The notes: generated from the letters alone by a model not told the origin. A DNA stretch of 64,000 nucleotides from Streptomyces sp. SID8352 (GCF_009862265.1 NZ_WWGX01000104.1:248183-312182); one strand, 5' to 3'. Shown: positions 26,346 through 36,912, numbered from the stretch's first letter. A program made the numbers and translations.

Positions 26346-27208
26346 GGGGTCTCCTTCGGGTGACGGGATGAAGGACGGGGGAGGGGGAGGGGGAGCGGTG
26401 ATGGGGGCGAGGAAGCGGTGACGGGGGAGGGGCGCCGGGTGGGAGCGCTCGCGGCAGTCCTCCGTGGAACCCTCCCCGCGGACCTCGGAGGGGGACGGGG
26501 CGTACGGCTTCCCCGGGCGTCCGGTCGCCGGGCGTCCGGCGGGGCCCGCCCACGGCGCCCGCCGGGGAGGCCACCGGGGAGGCACCGGGAGACCTCGTGC
26601 CCCTTCCGCCGGGGGAGGCCGTCCGCGCGCCCCGCGACCCGGGAGCCGCACGCGCCGTGCCCGGTGTCGCGGGACCGAGGGGCGGCGGCGTCGGCGTGCG
26701 CGTGGCGGTGGCAGCCGGAGACGCTGAAGTCCCGTTCGTGGGACGGGCGTACTCCGTCGTGGGGACGTCGTGCTCACGGTCGTGACTCCAGACGGGCGAG
26801 GCGCGCGGCGGGCCGGACCAGGGCCCGAAGGCAGGATGCCCCGCCCACGCACCCCGCACACGGCTCGGCGGCGCCGCGCTCCCGCACCGGGGACCACGGG
26901 GCACCAGCGCGTCAGCCGCCAGGAGAGGCCGAGCGTCCCGCCGGTCCCGGGAACTCCCGGTGAACGTCGGCGATCGAGGCGGGAGGGAGCACGTCGCGCG
27001 GAGCGGGCGGCACGCCCCCCTCCGCGCGCCCCGGCCCGACACCGGCTCACCCACGAGGCGTTGCTGAGCCCTGCCCGCCCCGACCCCCGGCGACGGCACC
27101 CCCGGTCGCCAAGTGGCACCGCCCCCGCCGCCAAGTCGCACCGCCACCCCCGCCGTTGCGCTCCGTCCGCCCGGATCGACCACGAACCGACAAGGTCACA
27201 CGGGGTAA
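26346..27208. other. Divergent intergenic region, P450 / beta-galactosidase
   Basis: About 860 bp before the beta-galactosidase promoter. Open frames here are GC-driven and low-complexity. The right part has loose direct repeats of GCCAAGT-type units near 27110-27140. The P450 promoter should lie near its left end, but I could not pick a convincing -10/-35 pair. Confidence 0.4.
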
Positions 27209-27237
27209 TTGATTCGTTTCTGTGCGGGTCCTAGGGT
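27209..27237 (+). promoter_or_regulatory. Promoter of the beta-galactosidase gene
   Basis: TTGATT (27209-27214), 17-bp spacer, TAGGGT (27232-27237). The start would be near 27244, leaving a leader of about 140 nt before the ATG at 27386. Confidence 0.55.
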
Positions 27238-27385
27238 GACCCTTGCCCGGCAGTCGCCGGTCCACCCGGCCGTCGCGCTCCGCCGAAGCCGCCGCCCCGA
27301 GACGCTCCCCGGCACCCCGGGCCGCCGGCACCCCCACAGCACCGTGCGGTGCGCCGCCCCCCACGTCCTACGGAAGGCCACGGTC

Positions 27386-30300
27386 ATGCCGCACCCGACC
27401 GCGTCACCCGCCCCTCTCCCGGCCCCCCGCCCCCTCGTCAGCCGCCGCAGGATCCTGGAGGGCGGCGCCGCCCTCCTCGGCGCGTTCGCCCTGGCCGCGC
27501 CACCGGCCGCCGCGGGGGTGCCGGGAGCCCGCCCGGCGCCCGACGGCCCCCCGGAATGGAACGACTTCGGCGTCTTCCGGCTCGGCACCGAACCCCCGCA
27601 CGCCACGCTGATGCCCTACGCCGACGAGGCCCAGGCACTCGCCGCCGACCGCACCCGCTCCCCGTACCGGCTGAGCCTCGACGGCACCTGGCGTTTCGCC
27701 CACGCCGACCGCCCGGAGGACCGGGACCCCGAATTCCACCGCCCCGACACCGACGACAGCGGCTGGGACACCCTCCCCGTCCCCTCGGTGTGGCAGCTCC
27801 ACGGTCACGACGACCCCGTCTACCTGAACCACACCTACCCCTACTGGGGGCCCAACGGCCGCGGCGAGGACCCCCGGCCCCCCGCCGCGCCGACCCGCCA
27901 CAACCCCGTCGGCCAGTACCGGCGCACCTTCACGCTGCCCCCCGAGTGGGCCGGCCGCCGGGTGTTCCTGCACTTCGAGGGCGTCAAGTCCGCCCACTAC
28001 GCGTGGGTCAACGGCGAACTCGCCGGATACGACGAGGACTCGTACACCCCCTCCGAGTACGACATCACCGACCAGCTCCGGCCCGGCACCAACCACCTCG
28101 CCGTCGAGGTCTACCGCTACGCCGACGGGGACTGGCTGGAGGACCAGGACATGATCCGGCTGAGCGGCATCTTCCGCTCGGTCTACCTCTACTCCACCCC
28201 GCCCGTGCGCCTGCGCGACTTCAGGCTGGAAACGCCGCTCGACGGCTCCGGCACCGGTGCCGGACTGCGGGTCACCGCGAGCGTGCGCGCCCAGGACGGC
28301 ACCGCCGCCGGCCGGTACGCCGTCGAGACCCAGCTGTTCGACGCGGACGGCCACCCCGTCTGGCCCCGCCCGCTGCGCCAGGAGGCGGACCTCGCCACCG
28401 CCCGCCCCGGCGGGGACGTCACCACGACCGCCGCCAGGTCCGTGCCCGCCCCCCGGCTGTGGTCCGCCGAGGACCCCTATCTGTACACCGCCGTCCTCAC
28501 CCTGCGGGACCCGTCCGGCACGGTGACCGAGACCCTGTCGCACCGCGTCGGCCTGCGCGAATTCGCCCTCAGGGAAGGCCTGATGAGGATCAACGGCCGG
28601 CCCGTCTCCTTCCGCGGCACCAACCGCCACGAGATGCACCCGGCCCGCGGCACCGCGCTCACCCGCGAGGACATGGCCGAGGACATCCGGCTCATCAAGC
28701 GGATGAACATGAACAGCGTCCGCACCTCCCACTACCCGAACAACCCGCACTGGCTCGAACTGGCCGACCTCCACGGCCTGTACGTCGTCGACGAGACCAA
28801 CCTGGAGACGCACGGCATCCGCGCCGAGTACCCCGGCGACCACCCCGACTGGACCGCCGCCTGCGTCGCCCGCGCCCAGAACATGGTCCACCGCGACAAG
28901 AACCACGCCTGCGTCGTCATCTGGTCCCTCGGCAACGAGGCGGGCGGCGGCAGCACCTTCACCGCCATGCACGACTGGATCCGCTCCTACGACACCACCC
29001 GCGTCATCCAGTACGAGGGCGACGACCGGCCGGGCGTCAGCGACATCCGCTCCGAGATGTACGACAGCCCGCGACGCGTCGCGCAGCGGGCCGGGGACAC
29101 CGCCGACACCCGCCCCTACGTCATGATCGAGTACGCCCACTCGATGGGGAACTCCACCGGGAACCTCACCGCGTACTGGGACCTCGTCCGCGCCCACGAC
29201 GTCCTCCAGGGCGGCTGGATCTGGGACTTCGCCGACCAGGCGCTCCACACGCCCGTCCCCGCCCGCACCCTGCTCACCGAGACCGGCCCGGCCGCCCTGC
29301 GCGGCGAGATCCTCGCCCCGCGGGGCAGCCTCGACCGTGCCCGGGGCCTCTCCGGCGGCACCGTCTTCGCCCGCCACGACGGCCTCGACCTCACCGGATC
29401 GCTCACCCTGGAGGCCTGGATCACCCCCCGCTTCACCGGCTACCACCAGCCCGTCCTGGCCAAGGGCGACACCCAGTACGCGCTCAAACAGAACGGCCGC
29501 AGGCTGGAGTTCTTCATCCACTCCGGCGGAGCCTGGATCACCGCGGGCTGGGAGCTGCCCGACGACTGGACCGGCCGCGAACACCATGTCGCAGGGGTCT
29601 TCGACGCCGACGCCGGGACCCTGACCCTCCACGTCGACGGCGCGGTCCGCGCCACCCGCGCCACCGACCGGCGCCCCGACAGCACCACCGCCCCCCTCTC
29701 GCTCGCCACCGACGCCGACCAGCAGACCCGGGAGTTCAGCGGCACCATCCGCCGCGCCCGCGTCTACGCCCGCGCCCTCACCGCCGCCGAACTCGCCTCC
29801 CGGCGGCGCGGCCCCGGGGACGACGGCGTCCGGTTCTGGTTCGACGCCGCCACCGCCGGGACCACGACCCGGCGCCCCGAAGGGCGCACCTTCCTCGCCT
29901 ACGGCGGGGACTGGGGCGACAACCCCAACGACGGCGCCTTCTCCGGCGACGGCGTCCTCACCGCCGACCGCGGCCACACCGGCAAGGCCGCCGAGGTCAA
30001 ACGGGTCTACCAGGCGATCAATGCCCTCCCCGCACCCGGCCTGGGCCCCGGCGGGATCACCCTCGTCAACGAGCACCTCTTCACCGACCTCCGCGCCTTC
30101 GACGGCCGCTGGACCCTCGTCGCCGACGGCACGGCCCTGCACGGCGGCACCCTCACCCGCGACCAGCTCGCCGTCGCGCCGCTGTCCCGTCGGACCCTCA
30201 CCCTTCCCCTGGCCCTGCCCGCCGAACCGGCGCCGGGTACCGAGTACTTCCTCGAACTCTCCTTCACCACCAGGGAGTCCACCCCCTGGGCCGACGCCGG

Positions 30301-31294
30301 GTTCGAGGTCGCCCGGGAGCAGCTCCCGCTCCGCGTCCCCGTCCCCGCCGTCACCCCCGTACCGCTGCGCGAGGTGCCCGCCCTGCGCCACGAGGACGGC
30401 GCCCGCGAGGTCACCGTGCGCGGCGACGGCTTCACCGTCACCCTCGACAAGCGCACCGGCACCCTCACCTCCTACGAGGCGCACGGCACGCCCCTGATCA
30501 CCGCCGGTCCCGTGCCCAACTTCTGGCGGGCGCCCACCGACAACGACCGGGGCAACGGTCAGCACGTCCGCAACCGGACCTGGCGCGACGCCGGCGCCCG
30601 GCGCACCGTCACGGGCGTGACCGTCGGCGCCCTCGGCGACCGGGCCGTACGGATCGAGGTCACCGGCATCCTGCCGACCACCATCCCCTCCGCCTGCACC
30701 ACCACGTACACGGTGTTCGGCAACGCCGAGATCAGGATCGACCACACCCTGCGCCCCGGTGCCCCGACGCTGCCCTACCTCCCCGAGGTCGGCACCCTGC
30801 TCCTCCTGCCGGGGCGCCTGGACCGCGTCCACTACTACGGCCGGGGTCCCGAGGAGAACCACTGGGACCGGCGCACCGGCACCGACGTCGGCCTCCACTC
30901 CGGCACCGTCGACGACCTGGGCACCCCCTACCTCCGCCCCCAGGAGAACGGCAACAGGACCGACGTCCGCTGGATCGCCCTCACCGACGGGCGGGGCAGC
31001 GGGCTGCTCGCCAGCGGGGAACCCCTGCTGGAGGCCAACGCCTCCCGCTTCACCCCGGAGGACCTGTCGGCCGGGGCGCGACACGACTACCAACTCACCC
31101 CGCGCGAAGAGGTCGTCCTGCGCCTGAACCACCGCCAGATGGGCGTCGGCGGCGACGACAGCTGGGGCGCGCACACCCACGACGAGTTCAAACTCCTCGC
31201 CGACCGCGACTACTCCTACACCTACCGGCTGCGCCCGGTCACCGACGTGGCGGGGGCGACGGCGGCCTCCCGGCGGCCCACGGCGACGGAGTGA
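27386..31294 (+). CDS. Secreted GH2 beta-galactosidase with inserted LamG-like domain
   Basis: A 1302-residue glycoside hydrolase family 2 enzyme. A Tat signal (SRRRILEGGAALLGAFALA, residues 20-38) sends it out folded. The sugar-binding, immunoglobulin-like and TIM-barrel domains follow; the acid/base is Glu518 (WSLGNEAGG) and the nucleophile Glu582 (IEYAHSMGN). Residues about 650-830 form a concanavalin/LamG-like module (LTLEAWITPRFTGYHQPVLAKGD) inserted inside the catalytic barrel, before the conserved FLAYGGDWGDNPNDGAF. The C-terminal Bgal small-chain domain completes it. It should release galactose from extracellular oligosaccharides. The start is ATG 27386 after GGAAGG (27372-27377). LacZ-type enzymes are about 1020 residues; the excess is the signal and the insert. 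Confidence 0.93.
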   Translation: MPHPTASPAPLPAPRPLVSRRRILEGGAALLGAFALAAPPAAAGVPGARPAPDGPPEWNDFGVFRLGTEPPHATLMPYADEAQALAADRTRSPYRLSLDGTWRFAHADRPEDRDPEFHRPDTDDSGWDTLPVPSVWQLHGHDDPVYLNHTYPYWGPNGRGEDPRPPAAPTRHNPVGQYRRTFTLPPEWAGRRVFLHFEGVKSAHYAWVNGELAGYDEDSYTPSEYDITDQLRPGTNHLAVEVYRYADGDWLEDQDMIRLSGIFRSVYLYSTPPVRLRDFRLETPLDGSGTGAGLRVTASVRAQDGTAAGRYAVETQLFDADGHPVWPRPLRQEADLATARPGGDVTTTAARSVPAPRLWSAEDPYLYTAVLTLRDPSGTVTETLSHRVGLREFALREGLMRINGRPVSFRGTNRHEMHPARGTALTREDMAEDIRLIKRMNMNSVRTSHYPNNPHWLELADLHGLYVVDETNLETHGIRAEYPGDHPDWTAACVARAQNMVHRDKNHACVVIWSLGNEAGGGSTFTAMHDWIRSYDTTRVIQYEGDDRPGVSDIRSEMYDSPRRVAQRAGDTADTRPYVMIEYAHSMGNSTGNLTAYWDLVRAHDVLQGGWIWDFADQALHTPVPARTLLTETGPAALRGEILAPRGSLDRARGLSGGTVFARHDGLDLTGSLTLEAWITPRFTGYHQPVLAKGDTQYALKQNGRRLEFFIHSGGAWITAGWELPDDWTGREHHVAGVFDADAGTLTLHVDGAVRATRATDRRPDSTTAPLSLATDADQQTREFSGTIRRARVYARALTAAELASRRRGPGDDGVRFWFDAATAGTTTRRPEGRTFLAYGGDWGDNPNDGAFSGDGVLTADRGHTGKAAEVKRVYQAINALPAPGLGPGGITLVNEHLFTDLRAFDGRWTLVADGTALHGGTLTRDQLAVAPLSRRTLTLPLALPAEPAPGTEYFLELSFTTRESTPWADAGFEVAREQLPLRVPVPAVTPVPLREVPALRHEDGAREVTVRGDGFTVTLDKRTGTLTSYEAHGTPLITAGPVPNFWRAPTDNDRGNGQHVRNRTWRDAGARRTVTGVTVGALGDRAVRIEVTGILPTTIPSACTTTYTVFGNAEIRIDHTLRPGAPTLPYLPEVGTLLLLPGRLDRVHYYGRGPEENHWDRRTGTDVGLHSGTVDDLGTPYLRPQENGNRTDVRWIALTDGRGSGLLASGEPLLEANASRFTPEDLSAGARHDYQLTPREEVVLRLNHRQMGVGGDDSWGAHTHDEFKLLADRDYSYTYRLRPVTDVAGATAASRRPTATE

Positions 31295-31650
31295 CGGCGG
31301 GCGGGGTCGGACGGCGGGGAGAGGCGGCCGGGGTGGGGCGTGGGGCGTGGGGCGTGGGGGGCGTCCGGGGTGGGCCGGTGTGTGCGGGGCGGTGGGCCCG
31401 GTGACCGGGGGGCGCTGACCGGGGTCCGGACCGGACCCGTCGGTCGGGTGCCCGGGTGGATGCCCTCCTGCCGCCGAGGCCCCGGTCTTCCGCCGCGCGC
31501 ACCGGACTGTTGCCGGCCGTCCCGGGTTCCCGCGAGCCTGCCCCGGCTTCCCTCAGCCGGCTCCGGCTCGCTCCGGGTCCGTACCGGGGGCCGTGGGTGC
31601 GTGTCGGATTCCCGCCAGCCCCGCCCCGGCGCGTACCGCATGCTGGACCC
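31295..31650. other. Gene-free stretch after the beta-galactosidase
   Basis: About 355 bp with no convincing gene. It holds the G-quadruplex motif at 31335-31361 and possible promoter elements of the repair gene at its right end. Confidence 0.5.
31335..31361 (+). repeat. Perfect G-quadruplex-forming tandem repeat
   Basis: Four runs of at least four G (31335-31338, 31342-31345, 31349-31352, 31356-31361) are separated by identical CGT loops; the unit GGGGCGT is repeated three times. It lies 40 bp after the beta-galactosidase stop on the coding strand and may act at the 3' end of that message. Confidence 0.7.
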
Positions 31651-31651
31651 A
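31639..31651 (+). promoter_or_regulatory. Possible leaderless promoter before the long alkA frame
   Basis: CATGCT (31639-31644) lies six bases before an ATG at 31651 that opens the long reading frame ending in AlkA. This spacing is that of leaderless Streptomyces genes. The -35 region is weak (GTGTCGGATT area near 31601-31612). Confidence 0.35.
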
Positions 31652-32193
31652 TGCGGACGGAAGGGCACCTGGCCATGCGAGCGGCAGCACACGCCGGAGG
31701 AGGCACCGGAGAGCGGACGGAAGGACGGACTGCGGGCGGCCGGGGCGGATCGGGCGGCTCGGACGGGACCCGGCACCGGGCCGGAACGGAGCGGGACCGG
31801 GGCGGAACGGACCCTGCCGTCGGTGACGGCGCGGACGGTGCGTGGAACACGGCGGCTGGCGGTGTCACGGACGGCGCGGCGGGCAACGGGACGGACGGGG
31901 CGGCGGACAGCGGGGCGGAGGACGCGGTGAACGGCGCGGCGGACGTCGGGACGGGCCGCGCGGCGGGAACCACCGTCCCGTGTGCCGCTGCGGAGGGGCC
32001 CGCCCCCCGCAGCGGCACACGAGGACCGGCCCGGCGCGGCGCAGACGGGCATCCGGCCCCGCACCGCCCCGAGAAGGAAGGCACGGCCCCGCACGGCACC
32101 GAAAGGGGCCCGGCCCCGCACGACCCCACGCCGGGCATGCCCCCCGCCCCCGTCATGGCGGGGGCCGGGGGCGACGGGGAGAACCCTCCCGGC

Positions 32194-33666
<1,473 letters not shown>

Positions 33667-33672
33667 GGCCGC

Positions 33673-33719
33673 TCGTTTGGATCATGCCGGGCTTGCGGGG
33701 TCCAGCCTGATCCAGACGA
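33673..33719 (+). terminator. Terminator after alkA
   Basis: TCGTTTGGATCA (33673-33684) pairs with TGATCCAGACGA (33708-33719) over 12 positions with one G-T wobble, six bases after the alkA stop. The loop is 23 nt and can form a small inner stem. There is no T-run, as usual in Streptomyces. Confidence 0.5.
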
Positions 33720-33846
33720 AAGACCCCAGCCCCGTCCGGGTCCCGCGCCCCGGAACCCCCACCCCTGGGACGCTCCGCGGGGCCCCGGATCGGCGGTCCC
33801 CGCGAGCGGTCCCCATCGGCAGCACCCGCCACGAGAAGCGCCAGCG

Positions 33847-33902
33847 AAGAGAAGCCCCGCACCACGAGAAGCCCCCCACCAAGAGAAGCCCCGCACCACG
33901 AG
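33847..33902. repeat. 22-bp direct repeat upstream of ogt
   Basis: AAGAGAAGCCCCGCACCACG followed by AG occurs exactly at 33847-33868 and 33881-33902, a 34-bp period with a partial copy between. The purine/cytosine composition differs from the surroundings. It sits 40 bp before the ogt start and could be a regulatory or replication-slippage repeat. Confidence 0.65.
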
Positions 33903-33941
33903 CGGCACCCGCCACAAGCACCACCCGTCCCGAGGAACACC

Positions 33942-34442
33942 ATGTCCCCCGTGAAGCAGCACACCGTGATCGACAGCCAGTACGGCGCCCTCACCCTCGT
34001 CGCCGAGGGAGGCGTCCTCTGCGGCGTCTACATGACCGACCAGCGCCACCGTCCGCCGCAGGAGAGCTTCGGCGACCGCGACGGACGGCCCTTCGGCGCG
34101 GCAGAGGAGCAGTTGGCGGCGTACTTCGCCGGGGAACTGACGGACTTCACCCTGGAACTGCGCCTCAACGGCACCCCGTTCCAGCGGACCGTCTGGGACC
34201 GGCTCCGCCGCATCCCCTACGGCGAGACCCGCACCTACGGCGCGCTCGCCGCCGAACTCGGCAACCCGTCCGCCTCCCGGGCGGTGGGCCTCGCCAACGG
34301 ACGCAACCCCGTCTCCATCATCGTCCCCTGCCACCGTGTCGTCGGCGCCAACGGCGATCTGACGGGCTACGGAGGCGGCCTGCACCGCAAGCGGCGGCTG
34401 CTCGACTTCGAGCGGGGAACGGCGGTGCCGGAGCTGTTCTGA
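33942..34442 (+). CDS. ogt: Methylated-DNA-protein-cysteine S-methyltransferase
   Basis: A 166-residue suicide DNA repair protein. The active-site motif PCHRV holds the acceptor Cys130, and the helix-turn-helix with the arginine finger reads GNPSASRAVGLANGRNP. It removes O6-methylguanine by irreversible transfer to its own cysteine. The length matches single-domain Ogt. The start is ATG 33942 after GAGGAA. It follows the Ada-AlkA gene, so the two form an alkylation-repair pair; the terminator and repeat between them suggest it also has its own promoter. Confidence 0.93.
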   Translation: MSPVKQHTVIDSQYGALTLVAEGGVLCGVYMTDQRHRPPQESFGDRDGRPFGAAEEQLAAYFAGELTDFTLELRLNGTPFQRTVWDRLRRIPYGETRTYGALAAELGNPSASRAVGLANGRNPVSIIVPCHRVVGANGDLTGYGGGLHRKRRLLDFERGTAVPELF

Positions 34443-34560
34443 CCTCCGCCGCCCGTTGCCGCGTCCCCTGCCGCCCGTTGCCGCGTCGCCTGTCCTCGCT
34501 CCCGCCGGTGCCGGGGCGAGGGTGGCCGGGGCGCGGGTGCCGGGCACCGCGCGGCGGCCG

Positions 34561-35142
34561 TCAGTCCAGCACGGCCAGGGCGAGCCGGACCGCGTCGCCC
34601 AGCCGCTCGGCGTCCGGCGCGGCACGGGCGATCACCCGTACCCCCTGCTTCAGCACCAGCAGGAAGTGGGCGATCTCGTGCGGGTCCTTGCCGGGGGCCA
34701 GCTCCCCCTGGGCACGGGCCCGCAGCAGCGCCGAGACCAGCGCCGTCTCCACCACCCGCCAGCTCGCCTCCACCTGGCGGGCCACCTCGGGGTCGCGCGG
34801 GGCCAGCTCCACCGCCGCGTTCACCACCAGGCAGCCCCGGCGCCCGGAGTCGGTGAGGGCGTCGGTGACCCAGCTCTCCACGAAGGCGCGGACGGCCGGC
34901 AGCGCGGGGCCCGGCTGGGCGAGCGCGGTGACGAACCCGGCCTCGCTGCCCCGCAGGTAACGCCGTATGGCCGCCAGGTACAGATCGTGCTTGCTGCCGA
35001 AGGTGGCGTAGAGGCTCGCGCGGCCGATGCCGAGGTGGTCGACCAGATCGGCCAGCGAGGTCGCCTCGTAGCCCCGTTCCCAGAACAGCTCCATGGCGCG
35101 CCGGAGTACCAGGTCGGGATCGAATTCCTTGGTTCTGGCCAT
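34561..35142 (-). CDS. TetR-family regulator
   Basis: A 193-residue repressor. The N-terminal HTH (residues about 10-55) reads LFWERGYEATSLADLVDHLGIGRASLYATFGSKHDLY, the typical TetR/YxaF form. The ligand domain follows and has VVNAAVELAPRDPEVARQVEASW. The start ATG 35142 has no ribosome site and lies six bases after a -10 box AGGCTA/TAGCCT (35149-35154), so the message is probably leaderless. It is divergent from a short-chain dehydrogenase gene whose promoter shares its operator half-site, so it likely represses both itself and that gene. Ligand unknown. Confidence 0.85.
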   Translation of the reverse strand: MARTKEFDPDLVLRRAMELFWERGYEATSLADLVDHLGIGRASLYATFGSKHDLYLAAIRRYLRGSEAGFVTALAQPGPALPAVRAFVESWVTDALTDSGRRGCLVVNAAVELAPRDPEVARQVEASWRVVETALVSALLRARAQGELAPGKDPHEIAHFLLVLKQGVRVIARAAPDAERLGDAVRLALAVLD

Positions 35143-35148
35143 GTACCG

Positions 35149-35180
35149 AGGCTAGCAATCACCAGACCGATCGATCCAGT
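35149..35180 (-). promoter_or_regulatory. Leaderless tetR promoter with overlapping operator
   Basis: On the minus strand TGGATC (35173-35178), an 18-bp spacer and TAGCCT (35149-35154). A near-palindrome ACTGGATCGATCGGTCTGGT (minus strand, 35161-35180) covers the -35 region with 7 of 10 paired positions, a likely TetR site. Confidence 0.55.
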
Positions 35181-35286
35181 ATGAAAAGCGGACTACGCGT
35201 ATGGGGTCAAATCCGCAGGTCGGGCCGCTGATGGGGATGCGCCGCCTTTTCCTTCGGGTGATTCACGGAGGCCGGGGCCCGTTATG

Positions 35287-35316
35287 TGGACCGATCATTC
35301 AAGAAAGTGCTAGCTT
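35287..35316 (+). promoter_or_regulatory. SDR promoter sharing the TetR half-site
   Basis: TGGACC (35287-35292), an 18-bp spacer, TAGCTT (35311-35316) with an upstream TGC extension. TGGACCGATC repeats the TGGATCGATC of the tetR promoter at the same place relative to -35, so the same regulator probably acts on both. The leader is about 125 nt. Confidence 0.5.
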
Positions 35317-35448
35317 CGAAGTGTCACCACCGGCCGGGCAAAGGTTGCCGTCCGTTCTCATAGTGGAACGTATGGTCAACTAATGCTCCTCCGTTCGCGG
35401 GCGTCAGACCCGCCGCGGCCGGTCCCCGTACCGCTGAAGGAGTTCGTC

Positions 35449-36210
35449 ATGGGTGCCCGCTTCACCGACAGGGTCGTTCTCATTACCGGCGCGGGCGGTG
35501 TGCTCGGCCGGGCCGCGGCACTGTCCTTCGCCCGGGAGGGCGCGACCGTCGTCGCGGCCGGCCCGAACCGGGACAGCGTCGAGGAGACGCTGCGCCTCGT
35601 CGAGGCCGAGGGCGGCAAGGGGTCCGCCGTCGCCGTCGACGTCACCCGTTCCGACAGCGTCAGGGCGATGGTGGACCACACGGTCGCCCTGCACGGCGGC
35701 CTCCACGTCGCCTTCAACAACGCGGGCGTCCTCGACGGCCGGGCACCGGTCGGCGAACACGACGAGGACGTCTGGAACCGGGTCCTCGCCGTCAACCTGA
35801 CCGGCGTCTTCCTCTCCCTGAAGCACGAGACCGCCCACATGGCGGCCCACGGCGGCGGCGTCATCGTCAACACCGCCTCCAACCTGGGCGCGCACTGGCG
35901 CCGCCCCGGCATGAGCGCCTACGCGACCTCCAAGGCCGGCGTCAGCTTCCTCAGCCGCACCGCCGCACTGGAGTACATCGGACAGGGCGTGCGGATCAAC
36001 ACCGTCAGCCCCGGCCCCATCGACACCCCGATGTCCCTGCTGCCCGGCGAGTCACGCGAGCAGCGCGCCGCCCGCATGGCGCGCGACGTGCCGCTGGGCC
36101 GGGTCGCCGACCCCCAGGAGATCGCGAACGCGGTGCTCTGGCTGGCTTCCGACGAATCCAGCTACGTCGTCGGGCACGACCACGTCATCGACGGGGGCGT
36201 CACCGCCTGA
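35449..36210 (+). CDS. Short-chain dehydrogenase/reductase (SDR)
   Basis: A 253-residue classical SDR. The cofactor motif is TGAGGVLGRA (residues about 14-23), the structural motif NNAG is near 88, the catalytic Ser is in NTASNLGAH and the YxxxK pair is YATSK. C-terminal VVGHDHVIDGGVTA is typical. It oxidises an alcohol or reduces a ketone with NAD(P)H; the substrate is unknown. The start is ATG 35449, six bases after GAAGGAG (35436-35442). It is divergent from TetR 34561-35142, with matching promoters, and is its probable target. Confidence 0.87.
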   Translation: MGARFTDRVVLITGAGGVLGRAAALSFAREGATVVAAGPNRDSVEETLRLVEAEGGKGSAVAVDVTRSDSVRAMVDHTVALHGGLHVAFNNAGVLDGRAPVGEHDEDVWNRVLAVNLTGVFLSLKHETAHMAAHGGGVIVNTASNLGAHWRRPGMSAYATSKAGVSFLSRTAALEYIGQGVRINTVSPGPIDTPMSLLPGESREQRAARMARDVPLGRVADPQEIANAVLWLASDESSYVVGHDHVIDGGVTA

Positions 36211-36252
36211 CGATCTGTAGGAGCTTCCCCGTACGGCGGGCGGCGGGGCCGC

Positions 36253-36747
36253 TCAGCGGTCGACGCGGACACCGTTCTCCAGCTCGGCCGCCCCGGACCC
36301 CTCCGCCAGCACGTCCAGTGCGGCCAGCACCCGTCCGTGCAGCGGGGGGAGCAGATGGTCACCCAGCCGCTCGCGGGGGACCAGCCGCCAGGACAGCAGC
36401 TCCTCCTCCTGCAACCGGATCGCCCCGAGCCGCTCCGCGGACAGGACACCGCCGTCGTACAGGAACGCCGCGATCGGCGGCCGCCGGGCACCCGGCACCC
36501 AGTCCACCGCCAGCAGCCGTCCGGGCACCACGTCCAGCCCGATCTCCTCGGCGGTCTCGCGCCGGGCCCCCTGGCGGGGCGACTCGCCCGCGTCGGACTC
36601 GACGGTGCCGCCGGGCAGCGCCCATCCCTCGCGGTAGTTGGGCTCGACGATCAGCACCCGGCCCTCCTCGTCGCGGAGCAGCGAGGCCGCCCCGGCCAGG
36701 ATGCGGGGCAGGCCGGCGATGTACGTGGCGTAGTCGGCAGAGGTCAT
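36253..36747 (-). CDS. Nudix hydrolase
   Basis: A 164-residue Nudix protein. The box reads GGTVESDAGESPRQGARRETAEEIGL with the REUxEExGU part intact; compared with the standard GX5EX7 pattern there are two more residues between the first Gly and the first Glu. This still keeps all the metal-binding glutamates. It would hydrolyse a nucleoside diphosphate-linked compound, substrate unknown. The start is ATG 36747. It is convergent with the SDR gene and divergent from glycerate kinase. Confidence 0.85.
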   Translation of the reverse strand: MTSADYATYIAGLPRILAGAASLLRDEEGRVLIVEPNYREGWALPGGTVESDAGESPRQGARRETAEEIGLDVVPGRLLAVDWVPGARRPPIAAFLYDGGVLSAERLGAIRLQEEELLSWRLVPRERLGDHLLPPLHGRVLAALDVLAEGSGAAELENGVRVDR

Positions 36748-36830
36748 TCCGTCAGCGTATCCGGCCGGTGGCCCGCCGGACCGGCCGTTCCCCGTCTCGT
36801 CGGACCGGCCGTTCCGAGCCCGGCGGGAGC

Positions 36831-36859
36831 GTGACGGGCGTGGCGCGCGCGGCTATGGT
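36831..36859 (+). promoter_or_regulatory. Glycerate kinase promoter
   Basis: GTGACG (36831-36836), a 17-bp spacer and TATGGT (36854-36859). The start would be near 36866, 47 nt before the GTG. Confidence 0.5.
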
Positions 36860-36912
36860 CGCAGCGGCGCGCCCGCCGGGACGGGCACGCCGCCGGAGCG
36901 AGGGAGAGCAGC

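Noticed and set aside
27404..31180. 1258-codon minus-strand frame opposite the beta-galactosidase
   Set aside because: Val/Gly/Ala shadow; the plus strand has catalytic motifs in order.
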